NCBI GenBank assembly: GCA_002309955.1
Contig: DBXQ01000101.1
Coordinates: 1-34,130, forward strand
Length of the DNA: 34,130 bases
From: Bacteroidales bacterium UBA1208
Lineage (GTDB): Bacteria > Bacteroidota > Bacteroidia > Bacteroidales > P3
Direction: 5' to 3'
A program made the translations under genes and the position numbers. The first letter of the stretch is position 1. Each line of letters starts with the position of its first letter. A model generated the notes under the pieces. That model was given only the letters and a program-made list of their open reading frames with translations, made no database searches and was not told the origin of the DNA. Below are positions 8,428 to 17,256 of this stretch, piece by piece.

Positions 8428-9696
8428 CTAACGCCAGGATTTAGGAGCATTTTTACAGTTTTTGACACAGCGTCCTTCGGTGTTCATTTTGTGGATTTCG
8501 CCTTTGTAGACGACTTCCGCGCGACCCCATACAAAGGGAGAAGCGATGTCGAAGACCGGGGGTATGAAGAAATCGCCTTTGGTGTCAATGTATCCCCATG
8601 CACCAATATAGACAGGGGCAAGGCCTTCGGAGAATTGATAGGCGTTTTGGAAACTGGGGTAAACGACGAAGTTGCCGGAAATGTCGACGTAGCCGTAAAA
8701 GTGGTCTTTTTCGACAAGTGCAAGCCCGTCGTGATAGATATAGGCTTCGGCACGATAGCCGCTGTTGTCGTATTCAATGGGAAGAATAATGTTGCCCATA
8801 CGGTCAATTATGCCCCATTTATTGTTTCTGGAGACAAAGGTGCGGCCATTTTTGAAGAGACCAGCCCGGTCGTACTGGCATGGGATGATTTCTTTTCCAT
8901 TTAGGTCGAGGTAGCCATATTTCCCATCACGAACCACGAGAATTCGGTCTTCGCTTTTGCCATCAAGTTGTGTGTAGATGGGTTCGGTGAGTCGTTCGAA
9001 TTTGTTGTTGTAGAGTGCAAGTCCGTCGTTGTCTCCAGCGAAGAGATTCCCTTCGAACATGGAGGTGAGGATTTCGTATTTGATAGGAAATACCTCTCGG
9101 TTGTTGCGGTCGATCATACCAAACCGATCGTAGTTTTTGACTACAGCAAAGCCTTCGGAGAATGGGTAGGCATATTGGTATTGGGGTTTGATAACCATGT
9201 TTCCTTGATGGTCGATGAATCCGTATGCAACAGCGTCGGAATCGACATAATCGGCAACAACGGCAAGGCCTTCGTTAAAAGAGGATGCTGCACGGTATTT
9301 GATGGGAATGCGCATATTGCCAAGTGTGTCGAAGTATCCATAAAGGCTATCCTGTTGTACCATGATTAGGCTGTCGGTGGGGTAGGCGACATTGGTGTAT
9401 ATGCAGGGAATGATTTCAGTCCCGTCGCGATTAATCATTCCACACTGGTAGTAGTCCATGTAAACCTTGCAGTAGTTACCATGGAATCGGTCAACGAAAA
9501 GGTATTTGTTGGGAACAATCACGGTGCCGTCTTCGCGTTTGAAACCGAAACGGTCGCCGTCCTGTGTGGTCTGAATGCCGTCAATGAAGACAAGTTCGCA
9601 GCCACAGGCTTCATCATCGACGTATTCAACTTTCTCCTGAGCACAGAGGAAATATCCACAGAATAATAACGATAGGATAAATAATGATTTTTTCAT
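8428..9696 (-). CDS. Exported WG-repeat protein
   Basis: A 422-residue protein with a signal peptide (MKKSLFILSLLFCGYFLCAQ) and about nine WG/KWG-type repeats of 35-45 residues. Each has a unit like YGFIDHQGNMVIKPQY or WGIIDRMGNIILPIEY followed by a F-x-E-G-L-A-x-V segment. Such repeats are thought to form a beta-propeller-like or solenoid surface for protein binding; no enzyme motif is visible. The mature N-terminus has a close Cys pair (EACGCE) and the C-terminus another (RCVKNCKN), possibly disulfides. It starts 10 bp after the batE stop, so it belongs to the bat transcript and may bind that complex. Confidence 0.88.
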   Translation of the reverse strand: MKKSLFILSLLFCGYFLCAQEKVEYVDDEACGCELVFIDGIQTTQDGDRFGFKREDGTVIVPNKYLFVDRFHGNYCKVYMDYYQCGMINRDGTEIIPCIYTNVAYPTDSLIMVQQDSLYGYFDTLGNMRIPIKYRAASSFNEGLAVVADYVDSDAVAYGFIDHQGNMVIKPQYQYAYPFSEGFAVVKNYDRFGMIDRNNREVFPIKYEILTSMFEGNLFAGDNDGLALYNNKFERLTEPIYTQLDGKSEDRILVVRDGKYGYLDLNGKEIIPCQYDRAGLFKNGRTFVSRNNKWGIIDRMGNIILPIEYDNSGYRAEAYIYHDGLALVEKDHFYGYVDISGNFVVYPSFQNAYQFSEGLAPVYIGAWGYIDTKGDFFIPPVFDIASPFVWGRAEVVYKGEIHKMNTEGRCVKNCKNAPKSWR

Positions 9697-9706
9697 AATT
9701 ATGTTG

Positions 9707-10465
9707 TTATATTATGGTGATGTCAGTTTGTTCAATCCATCCTGTGTTGCCGTCAGCGATGTGGATTTTGTGCCAAGCTCCGAGAGTCTCTTCGATTTGG
9801 ACTTTTGTGCCTTCGTGTAAGATAAGTTTGTCAACACTTTTGGGTTCGGGCGAACTTTTCACGACTGCCATAGGACTGGTGATGATGGCTTGGTTGTGCC
9901 GGTTGTATTGGATGTTGGATGAGATGGCACAGGCAAGGCTAATAATTAACATGACGGTGGTAATTAGTATCCCGATGAGAGAGCCCCTGCGCCAGCGGTA
10001 GTCGGAGGATAGCATGAGGCAGACGGTTAATCCTCCTATGATGGCGAAGAGGCAAAGTAGTAGAATCCGCCAGCCGGAGGGACTGAGCCAAGCCACGACA
10101 CTGTGAGCCCAATGAACGAGAAATATTTCGGGCAGGGAGGCGATTTCATCTTCTGTTTTGCTGTTGGCGAGGTCAAGGTTTTGTTGTGCGTCGCGGAAAT
10201 TGGGATTTAGGCGAAGGGCTCGTTCATAGTTGAGGATGGAGAGCCCATATTCCTCCATGCGGTAGTGGGCATTACCTAAATTATAGTATAGCTCTGCCGA
10301 CTGGTAGCCGGCATTGAGTACAGCGTTATAAAGTTCTATGGCTTTAGCGAAATTGGATTTGGAATAAGCGTCATTGCCCCGTTGCATGAGTTCTTGGGGG
10401 GACTGGGCGGCAGCACTGAAGGCTACTGCAAGCATTATGATTGAAAGGAGTCTTTTCATTTTCAT
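9707..10465 (-). CDS. batE: BatE: TPR and SH3 protein of the aerotolerance operon
   Basis: A 252-residue protein with a signal-like N-terminal helix (MKMKRLLSIIMLAVAFSAAAQ), two to three TPR motifs at ~22-110 (ELYYNLGNAHYRMEEYGLSI, then NYERALRLNPNFRDA), two membrane helices at ~130-150 and ~160-182, and a bacterial SH3 domain at ~200-252 (TKVQIEETLGAWHKIHIADGNTGWIE). This order is the classical BatE architecture of Bacteroidota. Together with BatA-D it is linked to oxygen tolerance and envelope homeostasis; the molecular activity is unknown. It follows batD by 10 bp. A second ATG two codons in could equally serve as start. Confidence 0.92.
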   Translation of the reverse strand: MKMKRLLSIIMLAVAFSAAAQSPQELMQRGNDAYSKSNFAKAIELYNAVLNAGYQSAELYYNLGNAHYRMEEYGLSILNYERALRLNPNFRDAQQNLDLANSKTEDEIASLPEIFLVHWAHSVVAWLSPSGWRILLLCLFAIIGGLTVCLMLSSDYRWRRGSLIGILITTVMLIISLACAISSNIQYNRHNQAIITSPMAVVKSSPEPKSVDKLILHEGTKVQIEETLGAWHKIHIADGNTGWIEQTDITII

Positions 10466-10475
10466 TTAGGTGTTG

Positions 10476-12293
10476 TTATATCATGACGATCATTTGTAGG
10501 GCTTCGTCGAATATTTCCTGTTTTCGCGAGGTGGCATCGCCTGGGGCAAAACGTGCGAAATCAACTTTCTGTAGGGTTTGCATGATTCGGGCCTGTTGCT
10601 CTTCGGGTACATGCTTTTCGGCCAGACAGTCGCGCACGGTGTCGCTACTGAGTCGAGAAAGTTGGATGTTGTATTTGTCGGCCAAGCAACCCCAAATAGC
10701 TTTGTAGATTTCTTCATAGAAACGGTTGTCGTCGCCGGAATAGAGATATGCAGCAGCAGTTTTGAGCCGTTTACGAGCCATTTTTGTGGCGCGGCGCAGT
10801 CGCATACCTGCAATATCTTGTTGTTGTGCCATGTGATGGCGTCCTATGATAATGCCTGCCACGGAGGCGAGAATGATGAATGCAGAAACGAGCCAGAACC
10901 ACCAAGGGAAGAAGTCCTTGTTGCCTATGGGCGAAAGGTGTCCGGTGTTGGTTTGTATGTAGTTGATGTCGCTATTGAGGAGTTTGACGTCACTTTTATT
11001 GGTGGTGACATTTTTCATGGTTTTGGGATCGCCTTTGTTGATGTGGACGGGGATGGCTGGAAGTCGTTTTGTTATGTAACGGCCAGAGTTTGGGTCGAAG
11101 AAAACAAACGAAACCTCAGGTATTTCATAGTCGCCTTGATTGCGAGGGATGAGTATCCATTCGAAGGTACGGCTACCCGTAATGCCGTTGCTGGTGCGGT
11201 TGATGTTGTCGTTGATTTGGGGGTCGTATACCTCGAAAACTTTGGGGAAGTCGATGTTTGGTGCATCAATGAGCATCAGGTTGCCTGCTCCGCTGACAGT
11301 GAGACGGTATGTGATGGCTTCGTTGGCACGTACCTCGCGTGTGTCGGTTTCAGCTTTGACATTAAAATTGCCAACGGCTCCGTTGAAGTGTTCGGGTGAT
11401 TTGGGAAGGGGTTTGACGTTTAGTTTTATGCTGTTGGTGCGAAGATGTTTCTCAACGGCTTGGGTGGGGTTGAAGAAAGGATCGTCAAAAAGATCCCAGA
11501 TGGAGCCTGTGCGCTGGCGTTGTCGTTGCACGAGAGCCAGCACATCAAGGTCAAGAGGCTCAATGGTGAGTTTCCCGTTTTCCTGCGCAAAAAGAGCTCC
11601 ACGACGGATCTCAGCCACCATATAGCGGCGTCCGTCGACGGTTTCTTCATATTGGCGGACATTGCCGTCGCGTGTCAGGTCTTCACTCCAAAATCCTTTG
11701 TTTCCGGGAAGTTTGTCAATTTGATATTGGCTGAGCGATACTTGTGTGTAGATTTTATAGGTGAGGATGACTTGCTCGCCTTGGTAGGGGTTGTTTTTGC
11801 TGATGCTGGCACGAGCGAAGAGCGACTTGCTGTCAATGTTACTTGATTGTGCGGGTTGTGAGGCTGCCTGTCGACGGGTCTGACCTCCGCCATAGGCTTG
11901 TTGTTGCGGAGCTTGAGTACCGGATTTCTCAACGTTGATGGTGAATCCCTGGCATGTGACACGTTTGCCATCAACATTGCAGCTGGCATTGCCAATATTG
12001 AATGACCCTTCAACATCGGCTAAGATGATGTAATTGAATCCTGTCGTGATGGAACGCGACATTTGGCCATTGATAATTGACATGTTGGTTTGGTGGGATA
12101 CGTTAGGCCCAGAGAGTACTGACAGCCCTTTGAATGATGGACCTCTGAAATCGTCGGCACGGCCGTTAACTTCATAGCGTACCTCAAAACGTCGTCCTTG
12201 CTCCACTCTGCCGGGTGCACGAACGGTAAGTTCTTGGCACCATGTTGCAAATGTGAGTGCACAAAAGACAAATGCTATTAGTATTTTTTTCAT
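10476..12293 (-). CDS. batD: BatD: large membrane-anchored aerotolerance protein
   Basis: A 605-residue BatD. After the signal peptide (MKKILIAFVFCALTFATWCQ) comes the family start ELTVRAPGRVEQGRRFEVRY and a series of Ig-like beta domains to about residue 450, including the typical FSGPxxLSGPNxS-type segment, here FRGPSFKGLSVLSGPNVS. One membrane helix lies at ~462-485 (WWFWLVSAFIILASVAGII), followed by a helical cytoplasmic tail. A Gln/Ser-rich linker sits near residues 130-155. The bulk of the protein is periplasmic and probably scaffolds the VWA proteins BatA and BatB. It starts 24 bp behind batC. Confidence 0.94.
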   Translation of the reverse strand: MKKILIAFVFCALTFATWCQELTVRAPGRVEQGRRFEVRYEVNGRADDFRGPSFKGLSVLSGPNVSHQTNMSIINGQMSRSITTGFNYIILADVEGSFNIGNASCNVDGKRVTCQGFTINVEKSGTQAPQQQAYGGGQTRRQAASQPAQSSNIDSKSLFARASISKNNPYQGEQVILTYKIYTQVSLSQYQIDKLPGNKGFWSEDLTRDGNVRQYEETVDGRRYMVAEIRRGALFAQENGKLTIEPLDLDVLALVQRQRQRTGSIWDLFDDPFFNPTQAVEKHLRTNSIKLNVKPLPKSPEHFNGAVGNFNVKAETDTREVRANEAITYRLTVSGAGNLMLIDAPNIDFPKVFEVYDPQINDNINRTSNGITGSRTFEWILIPRNQGDYEIPEVSFVFFDPNSGRYITKRLPAIPVHINKGDPKTMKNVTTNKSDVKLLNSDINYIQTNTGHLSPIGNKDFFPWWFWLVSAFIILASVAGIIIGRHHMAQQQDIAGMRLRRATKMARKRLKTAAAYLYSGDDNRFYEEIYKAIWGCLADKYNIQLSRLSSDTVRDCLAEKHVPEEQQARIMQTLQKVDFARFAPGDATSRKQEIFDEALQMIVMI

Positions 12294-12317
12294 GATTACA
12301 GTGTGTTGCAGTCTTGT

Positions 12318-13115
12318 TTACCAATCTTTTTCGATGTTGCGGGGAGCGGCGACTTCTACTTTTTTTGCGTTCTCCTTCATTGTGTTCTTTTCGTTGTTCT
12401 TCACGGCTTCGAGCAGACGTTCAGCGTCCTGTTTCTTTTGTTGCTGCTGGCGTTGTTGCTTTTTCTGTTGTTGGCGGTCTTGTTGGTTTTGTGGTTGTTG
12501 ATTCTGTTGGTCTTGTTTGTCTCCCTTGTCTTGCTGATTGTCTTGATTGTTGTTGCCTTGTTTATCTTTGTTGTCTTTGTCGTTTTTCTTGTCTTGATTT
12601 TGATTGCCGTTTTGTTGTTGCTGCTGTTGTTGGGCTTGTTGAAGCATTTTTTTTGCATAGGATAGATTATAGCGGGTATCGTCGTTTTTGGGAGATAGTT
12701 TCAATGCTTCTTGATAGTCGTTTACAGCTTGTTGGAATTGCTGTAGCCCTTCGGCACGGTTTTCCTTTGCGAGTCCGGTTTTGAGGTAGCAGTTTCCTCT
12801 ATTGTGGAGACAGTTGCTCCGTTCTTTATCATTGAGGACGGGCTGGGATAGTGCGTGGTTATAGTGCTGAATGGCTTCATCGTATTTTTTTTGACGGTAG
12901 AGTGTGTTTGCAAGGTTATATTGTGCCCGATAGGCAGTGCTGTCTTCGTGGAGGGCACGGCGATAATTCACTTCTGCACGGTCGTAGTGCTGTGATTTGT
13001 ATTCACGGTTTCCCTTGCGGGTTTCTTTTCGAACACTGCTATTCTGTGCCCATATAAAAGATGGCGTACACAGGGTAATCATGGCCAAAAGTATGATGTA
13101 TTTTGAGGCTTTCAT
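12318..13115 (-). CDS. batC: BatC: TPR protein with Gln/Asn-rich tail
   Basis: A 265-residue protein when started at the ATG at 13115. A start at 13148 would overlap batB and put eleven polar residues before the signal peptide (MKASKYIILLAMI...), so the later ATG is preferred. Residues ~30-160 hold TPR units (HYDRAEVNYRRALHEDSTAY, then AQYNLANTLYRQKKYDEAIQ). Residues ~165-235 are almost only Gln, Asn, Lys and Asp, a low-complexity tail typical of BatC. TPRs probably mediate contacts within the Bat complex in the periplasm. The gene is translationally close to batB (13 bp) and batD (24 bp). Confidence 0.9.
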   Translation of the reverse strand: MKASKYIILLAMITLCTPSFIWAQNSSVRKETRKGNREYKSQHYDRAEVNYRRALHEDSTAYRAQYNLANTLYRQKKYDEAIQHYNHALSQPVLNDKERSNCLHNRGNCYLKTGLAKENRAEGLQQFQQAVNDYQEALKLSPKNDDTRYNLSYAKKMLQQAQQQQQQQNGNQNQDKKNDKDNKDKQGNNNQDNQQDKGDKQDQQNQQPQNQQDRQQQKKQQRQQQQKKQDAERLLEAVKNNEKNTMKENAKKVEVAAPRNIEKDW

Positions 13116-13128
13116 TGTCAGGAGGGAA

Positions 13129-14193
13129 TTATTTCGATTTCTTGTCATTCAACAATTTGTCAAGATTGATTTTTTTGTTACGACGCTCAAAAATGAGCAG
13201 TTCGGCCAGAAGAAATACAATTGCTGCAACAAGTGGATATTGATAGCGGCTTTCATATTCAGAGAAGATGGCTTCGCCATAATGGTCTTTCTCAAGACCT
13301 TCGATGAGGTGTACAATCTCTTGAACACCAGAGTTGATATTGGTGGCGCGGACATAGACACCTTTGCCTGCTTGGGCGATAGAGGTGAGTGTGGCTTCAT
13401 CAAGGTGAGTGGTGACAGTGTTGCCGTTATTGTCACGTTTGTATCCTACACGCTGGTTGCCACGGTATTCTGGGATTGGGGTGCCTTCGGTAAGTCCCAT
13501 GCCGATGGTACAGACTACAATGCCTTCTGAGGAGGCTTTTCGAGCTGCAGCCTGGGCGTCGTCCTCAAAGTTTTCTCCGTCGGATATGACGATGATGGCT
13601 CGTCCTTGGTTTTTCACCCATTCGCGGTCGGGGTCACCGTAGCCGAAGGTTTCCATACCTTTTTCAATGGCATCGCCGATAGCAGTGCCTTGTGCACTGA
13701 TGAGATTGCAGTCAATTTGGTCGAGGAATAGTTTCACGGCACTGTAGTCATTTGTAAGGGGCATTTGTATAAAACTGCTCCCTGCAAAAACAACGAGTGA
13801 AATGCGGTCGCTCCCCAACGCGCTTAATAAGTTGTTTATGGTGCGTTTGCTGCGTTCCAATCGATTGGGTTGAATGTCCTCGGCCATCATGCTATTAGAG
13901 ATGTCAAGGCAGATGGCGATGTCGCTACCGATGCGTTCTCCTTTCACCATTTTACTGCCCTCTTGAGGGTTGGCCAAAGCAAGGATAAGGAAGGCTGCAC
14001 CCATCATGATGAGTCCGAATTTTGTGGAAGGCCGCCATCTTGATGCATCAGGTATTAGCCGGCCAAACATGCCACGGTCGGCAAATTGTTCAAGACGTTT
14101 TTTGTTGCGGAAGAGAAGCCATATCCATAATCCCACAAAAAGGGGTATTATGAATAAAAGCCATAGTATCTGAGGATGTTCGAAATGTATCAT
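13129..14193 (-). CDS. batB: BatB: VWA-domain membrane protein
   Basis: A 354-residue protein with two N-terminal membrane helices (~9-27 and ~59-75), a von Willebrand factor A domain with an intact MIDAS start DISNS at 97-101 and the later TGxxxGD-like element replaced by GTAIGDAI, and a C-terminal membrane helix (~318-335) followed by a basic tail. The VWA domain faces the periplasm and is expected to bind a divalent metal and a partner protein. It is the paralogue of BatA, from which it is separated by 102 bp, the largest gap inside the operon. Confidence 0.94.
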   Translation of the reverse strand: MIHFEHPQILWLLFIIPLFVGLWIWLLFRNKKRLEQFADRGMFGRLIPDASRWRPSTKFGLIMMGAAFLILALANPQEGSKMVKGERIGSDIAICLDISNSMMAEDIQPNRLERSKRTINNLLSALGSDRISLVVFAGSSFIQMPLTNDYSAVKLFLDQIDCNLISAQGTAIGDAIEKGMETFGYGDPDREWVKNQGRAIIVISDGENFEDDAQAAARKASSEGIVVCTIGMGLTEGTPIPEYRGNQRVGYKRDNNGNTVTTHLDEATLTSIAQAGKGVYVRATNINSGVQEIVHLIEGLEKDHYGEAIFSEYESRYQYPLVAAIVFLLAELLIFERRNKKINLDKLLNDKKSK

Positions 14194-14295
14194 TTTAAAG
14201 TATATGCTAAAAAAAATATAGATTGCAATAAGGTGATTGTATCATCTTTTTTTGAATGTTAGTGTTATGATTATTCCCACATTAGCGTATTCTTT

Positions 14296-15294
14296 TTATG
14301 GTGTACTGCGGAAATAGAGCAGCCCAAGAAGTATTTCAGTCAGGAGGGCAAGGGCGGCAAGAATTAACCAACCCATGTATTCGTCTTTTGTTTGAGCATA
14401 TTGGGTGACATCAATCTTGCTCTTTTCCATTTCGTCAATCTGGTCAAATATTTGTTGGAGCGATTTCTTGTTTGTGGCTCGAAAATATTGTCCGTCCACA
14501 GTGGATTCAGCCATCTGGGTTAGAAGGGTCTCATCAAGTTCAACAGGTATGTTTTGATATCGTATTCTTCCAAAAGGGTCACGGACAGGGTATGGAGCCA
14601 TACCTTTTGTCCCCACACCGATAGTGTAGAGCCGAATATTGTATAGTGCCGCAATCTCAGCAGCGCTTTGTGGGTCAACGGCACCTTGGTTGTTGATACC
14701 ATCGGTGAGCAAGATAATGACTTTGCTTTTTGCTTCACTGTCTTTGATACGATTGATGGCAGTGGCGAGACCGTCGCCAAGGGCTGTCCCATCCTTTATT
14801 ATGCCGCTTTTGAGAGAGGAAAGTTGCTTGAGCAGAACATTGTGGTCGATTGTCAGGGGTACCTGGGTAAATGCTTCGCCCGAGAAAACAACCAATCCTA
14901 TACGGTCGTTTTTACGTCCGTTGATGAAGTCGGAAGCCACAGTCTTGGCAGCTTCCAGTCTGTTGGGCTTGAAATCTTCGGCAAGCATACTGCCACTAAT
15001 GTCCATGGTTAGAACAATGTCAATGCCTTCCACTTTCATCTCTTGGCGACTAAGCATGCTTTGTGGTCTGGCGAGTGCCACGATGATTGCACCCACAGCT
15101 ACCATGCGCAGTATGAAGAGAAGAGGGTATGCTCTTTGGCGGAATGTTTTGTGCACTCCTTTGAACAAGGTGATATTTGAAAATTGAAGTGCCGGTTTCT
15201 GCTTACGATAGCGCAACACATACCACACTGTCATCAAGGGGATAACGAGTAGCAATAGAAGAAGGTATGGATGGGCAAATGTGATGTGGTTCAT
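14296..15294 (-). CDS. batA: BatA: VWA-domain membrane protein
   Basis: A 332-residue VWA protein. N-terminal helices at ~8-27 and ~57-76 flank the short BatA-type region, the MIDAS motif DISGS is at 98-102, followed by GTALGDGLATAINR and LLTDGINNQG, and one membrane helix lies near the C-terminus (~308-327). The architecture and position directly after the DUF4381-like gene are those of BatA. Its ATG overlaps the preceding stop by 4 bases (ATGA), which indicates translational coupling. Confidence 0.95.
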   Translation of the reverse strand: MNHITFAHPYLLLLLLVIPLMTVWYVLRYRKQKPALQFSNITLFKGVHKTFRQRAYPLLFILRMVAVGAIIVALARPQSMLSRQEMKVEGIDIVLTMDISGSMLAEDFKPNRLEAAKTVASDFINGRKNDRIGLVVFSGEAFTQVPLTIDHNVLLKQLSSLKSGIIKDGTALGDGLATAINRIKDSEAKSKVIILLTDGINNQGAVDPQSAAEIAALYNIRLYTIGVGTKGMAPYPVRDPFGRIRYQNIPVELDETLLTQMAESTVDGQYFRATNKKSLQQIFDQIDEMEKSKIDVTQYAQTKDEYMGWLILAALALLTEILLGLLYFRSTP

Positions 15295-16220
15295 GATTTG
15301 GAATTGTTTGTTGTTGTGTCCTCTTCCTCACTTTCAGTGTTTGGTTCGGGGTGTGGATTCAGTGATGCAGTGTTCTTTACGAAGTTGATGCTTTGATTGA
15401 GTGCCATATCGTGTTGGTAAGGCTGTGGCTTCGATTTGGCGAATTTCACCATGTCTGCAGCTTGGAGTATTTGGCTTAAGCTCGAAGCGTTCTCTTCTGT
15501 GTATCCACAACACAAATGGAAGGCTTGAAGGGTCTGGTCGGTAGTCATTTCAGTTGAGGGAATATTGTATGATTCCTCAAGATATACACGCACGGTGTCG
15601 GTCAACTCGGTGTAGTACTCTTTTAATAAGTCTTGTTGCCATAGTTGTTGCTGTCTCAGCTCTTCAAGCTTTTGCAGTGCACGTATGTCCGGGGGAAGAG
15701 GAGGAGCCTGAGGCAAACTGATGAGAGGCTTGTGTCGCTTGATTCGAATAAAAATGAGTATAGCAGCAATAATAATAGCCCAGAATATGTAGAGATATAG
15801 TATTACCCTGGCAATTTCACCGAAAGTATAGGGCTGGTTCATTATATTGGCGATGTCGCGTATCTCGGCAGTAGTGGTGTCAACATTAGCCACATCGTTC
15901 ACTGTCAGCATAATCGAATCGATACCAATATGAAGCCAATGTTCACCCGTTTCAAAACTCGTCAGCGTCGTGTAGAGTGTTCCGTCAGTAGTGTCCATCC
16001 ATTGCTTGATAGCAATGATATCATTGTTGGTCAGTTCGTCGAGTGATGGATAGACGGCATCCCGTTCAATAGCCAAGGTCGTCTGGTCGCCAATCATAAT
16101 GGTTGTGCTATCCAGCCTATAGTGGTATCTCATTTGGCTTTCTTCTGATGCGTCTTGTGCTGCAGATTTCCCCACCAAACAGGTGATACAGATCCATAGT
16201 AAGATGAATGTTTTCTTCAT
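15291..16220 (-). CDS. DUF4381-like Bat-operon membrane protein
   Basis: A 309-residue protein with a signal peptide (MKKTFILLWICITCLVGKSAAQ), a ~115-residue periplasmic part, one membrane helix at ~140-160 (VILYLYIFWAIIIAAILIF), a basic stop-transfer (RIKRHK), then a cytoplasmic helical domain. There LPPDIRALQKLEEL...YYTELTDTVRVYLEESYNI matches the conserved core of the DUF4381 family found between DUF58 and batA genes. The C-terminal tail is acidic and Thr/Asn-rich. The function is unknown, but the location in nearly every bat operon suggests it is a structural member. It overlaps batA by 4 bases. Confidence 0.85.
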   Translation of the reverse strand: MKKTFILLWICITCLVGKSAAQDASEESQMRYHYRLDSTTIMIGDQTTLAIERDAVYPSLDELTNNDIIAIKQWMDTTDGTLYTTLTSFETGEHWLHIGIDSIMLTVNDVANVDTTTAEIRDIANIMNQPYTFGEIARVILYLYIFWAIIIAAILIFIRIKRHKPLISLPQAPPLPPDIRALQKLEELRQQQLWQQDLLKEYYTELTDTVRVYLEESYNIPSTEMTTDQTLQAFHLCCGYTEENASSLSQILQAADMVKFAKSKPQPYQHDMALNQSINFVKNTASLNPHPEPNTESEEEDTTTNNSKS

Positions 16221-16268
16221 TATTTGTGTTAATCTTTTTGAAGTTCTTCAGATCATCGGAGCATCCTT

Positions 16269-17159
16269 TTACCCGTGTCGGCTAACAGATCCTGAACGTT
16301 GTTCAAATAGTCTTTTCAACTCTTTCACATAATCTTCGCCGGTATAGAGGATGGTGCTGTCTATGCCATATTTCTGCAATGATTCCTCCACACGGTTTAC
16401 ATGATTGGCATAGCGTGCTTCGAAATCGTGACGAATGGTCTTGTCCGCAGTGTCAATCCATATGGTTTCGTCAGTCTCGGGATCGTAGAATTTAGCCAAC
16501 CCAAGATCCGGGAGGCGAACCTCTCTTTCATCAGCTATTCGGATGGCCACAAGGTCGTGCTTGCTTGATGCGATTTTCAGTGCATCAGTGTAGTTGTCGT
16601 CATAGAAATCGCTTAATAAGAATGCTGTGCAGCGTTTCTTTATGACATTGGAGAAGTAGCCTAAAGCTTGTGAAAGGTCGGTGCCGTTGCTGGTTGGTTT
16701 AAAGGTAATCAGTTCACGGATTATCCGGAGTATATGGCTGCTACCTTTCTTGGGTGGGATAAACTTTTCAATCCTGTCGCTGAACAGAATTACACCCACT
16801 TTGTCATTGTTTTGGATGGCACTAAAAGCCAGTGTGGCTGCCACCTCGGCCACCAGCTCCTCTTTGAATTGGTGATGGGTGCCAAACCGATTCGATCCAC
16901 TTACGTCTACCAGTAGCATTACGGTCAGTTCTCGTTCTTCTTCGAAAACTTTTACATAAGGGTGGTGTAGGCGCGCGGTGACGTTCCAGTCAATGCTGCG
17001 GATATCATCGCCATACTGGTATTCCCGCACTTCACTGAACGCCATGCCGCGTCCTTTGAAAGCACTGTGGTACTCGCCCGAAAACAATTGCCTTGATAGT
17101 CCTCGTGCTTTGATTTCTATTTTTCGTACCTTCTTTAGTATGTCGTTATTTTGTTCCAT
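16269..17159 (-). CDS. DUF58 protein with VWA-like domain
   Basis: A 296-residue soluble protein. The DUF58 signature is complete: FKGRGMAFSEVREYQYGDD at residues 35-52, then IRSIDWNVTAR. A VWA-like fold follows with MIDAS DVSGS at 85-89 and LLSDFYDDNY near residue 180. These proteins are regularly encoded next to moxR and bat genes and probably act as the cytoplasmic partner of the MoxR ATPase. It lies 97 bp after moxR and 48 bp before the DUF4381-like gene, on the same strand. Confidence 0.92.
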   Translation of the reverse strand: MEQNNDILKKVRKIEIKARGLSRQLFSGEYHSAFKGRGMAFSEVREYQYGDDIRSIDWNVTARLHHPYVKVFEEERELTVMLLVDVSGSNRFGTHHQFKEELVAEVAATLAFSAIQNNDKVGVILFSDRIEKFIPPKKGSSHILRIIRELITFKPTSNGTDLSQALGYFSNVIKKRCTAFLLSDFYDDNYTDALKIASSKHDLVAIRIADEREVRLPDLGLAKFYDPETDETIWIDTADKTIRHDFEARYANHVNRVEESLQKYGIDSTILYTGEDYVKELKRLFEQRSGSVSRHG

Positions 17160-17256
17160 GACTCATTGCAGGTGATAAATTATTACCAAACGAGGCACTC
17201 ATGAGCGCCAGTTTATAGATAATAAGGTTTCCAGCATTGAGTGTTGATTATTCCCA

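Noticed and set aside
12420..12650. Gln/Asn codon repeats near the batC 3' end as a possible microsatellite or CRISPR-like array
   Set aside because: They encode the low-complexity tail that is normal for BatC; there is no regular repeat-spacer structure.
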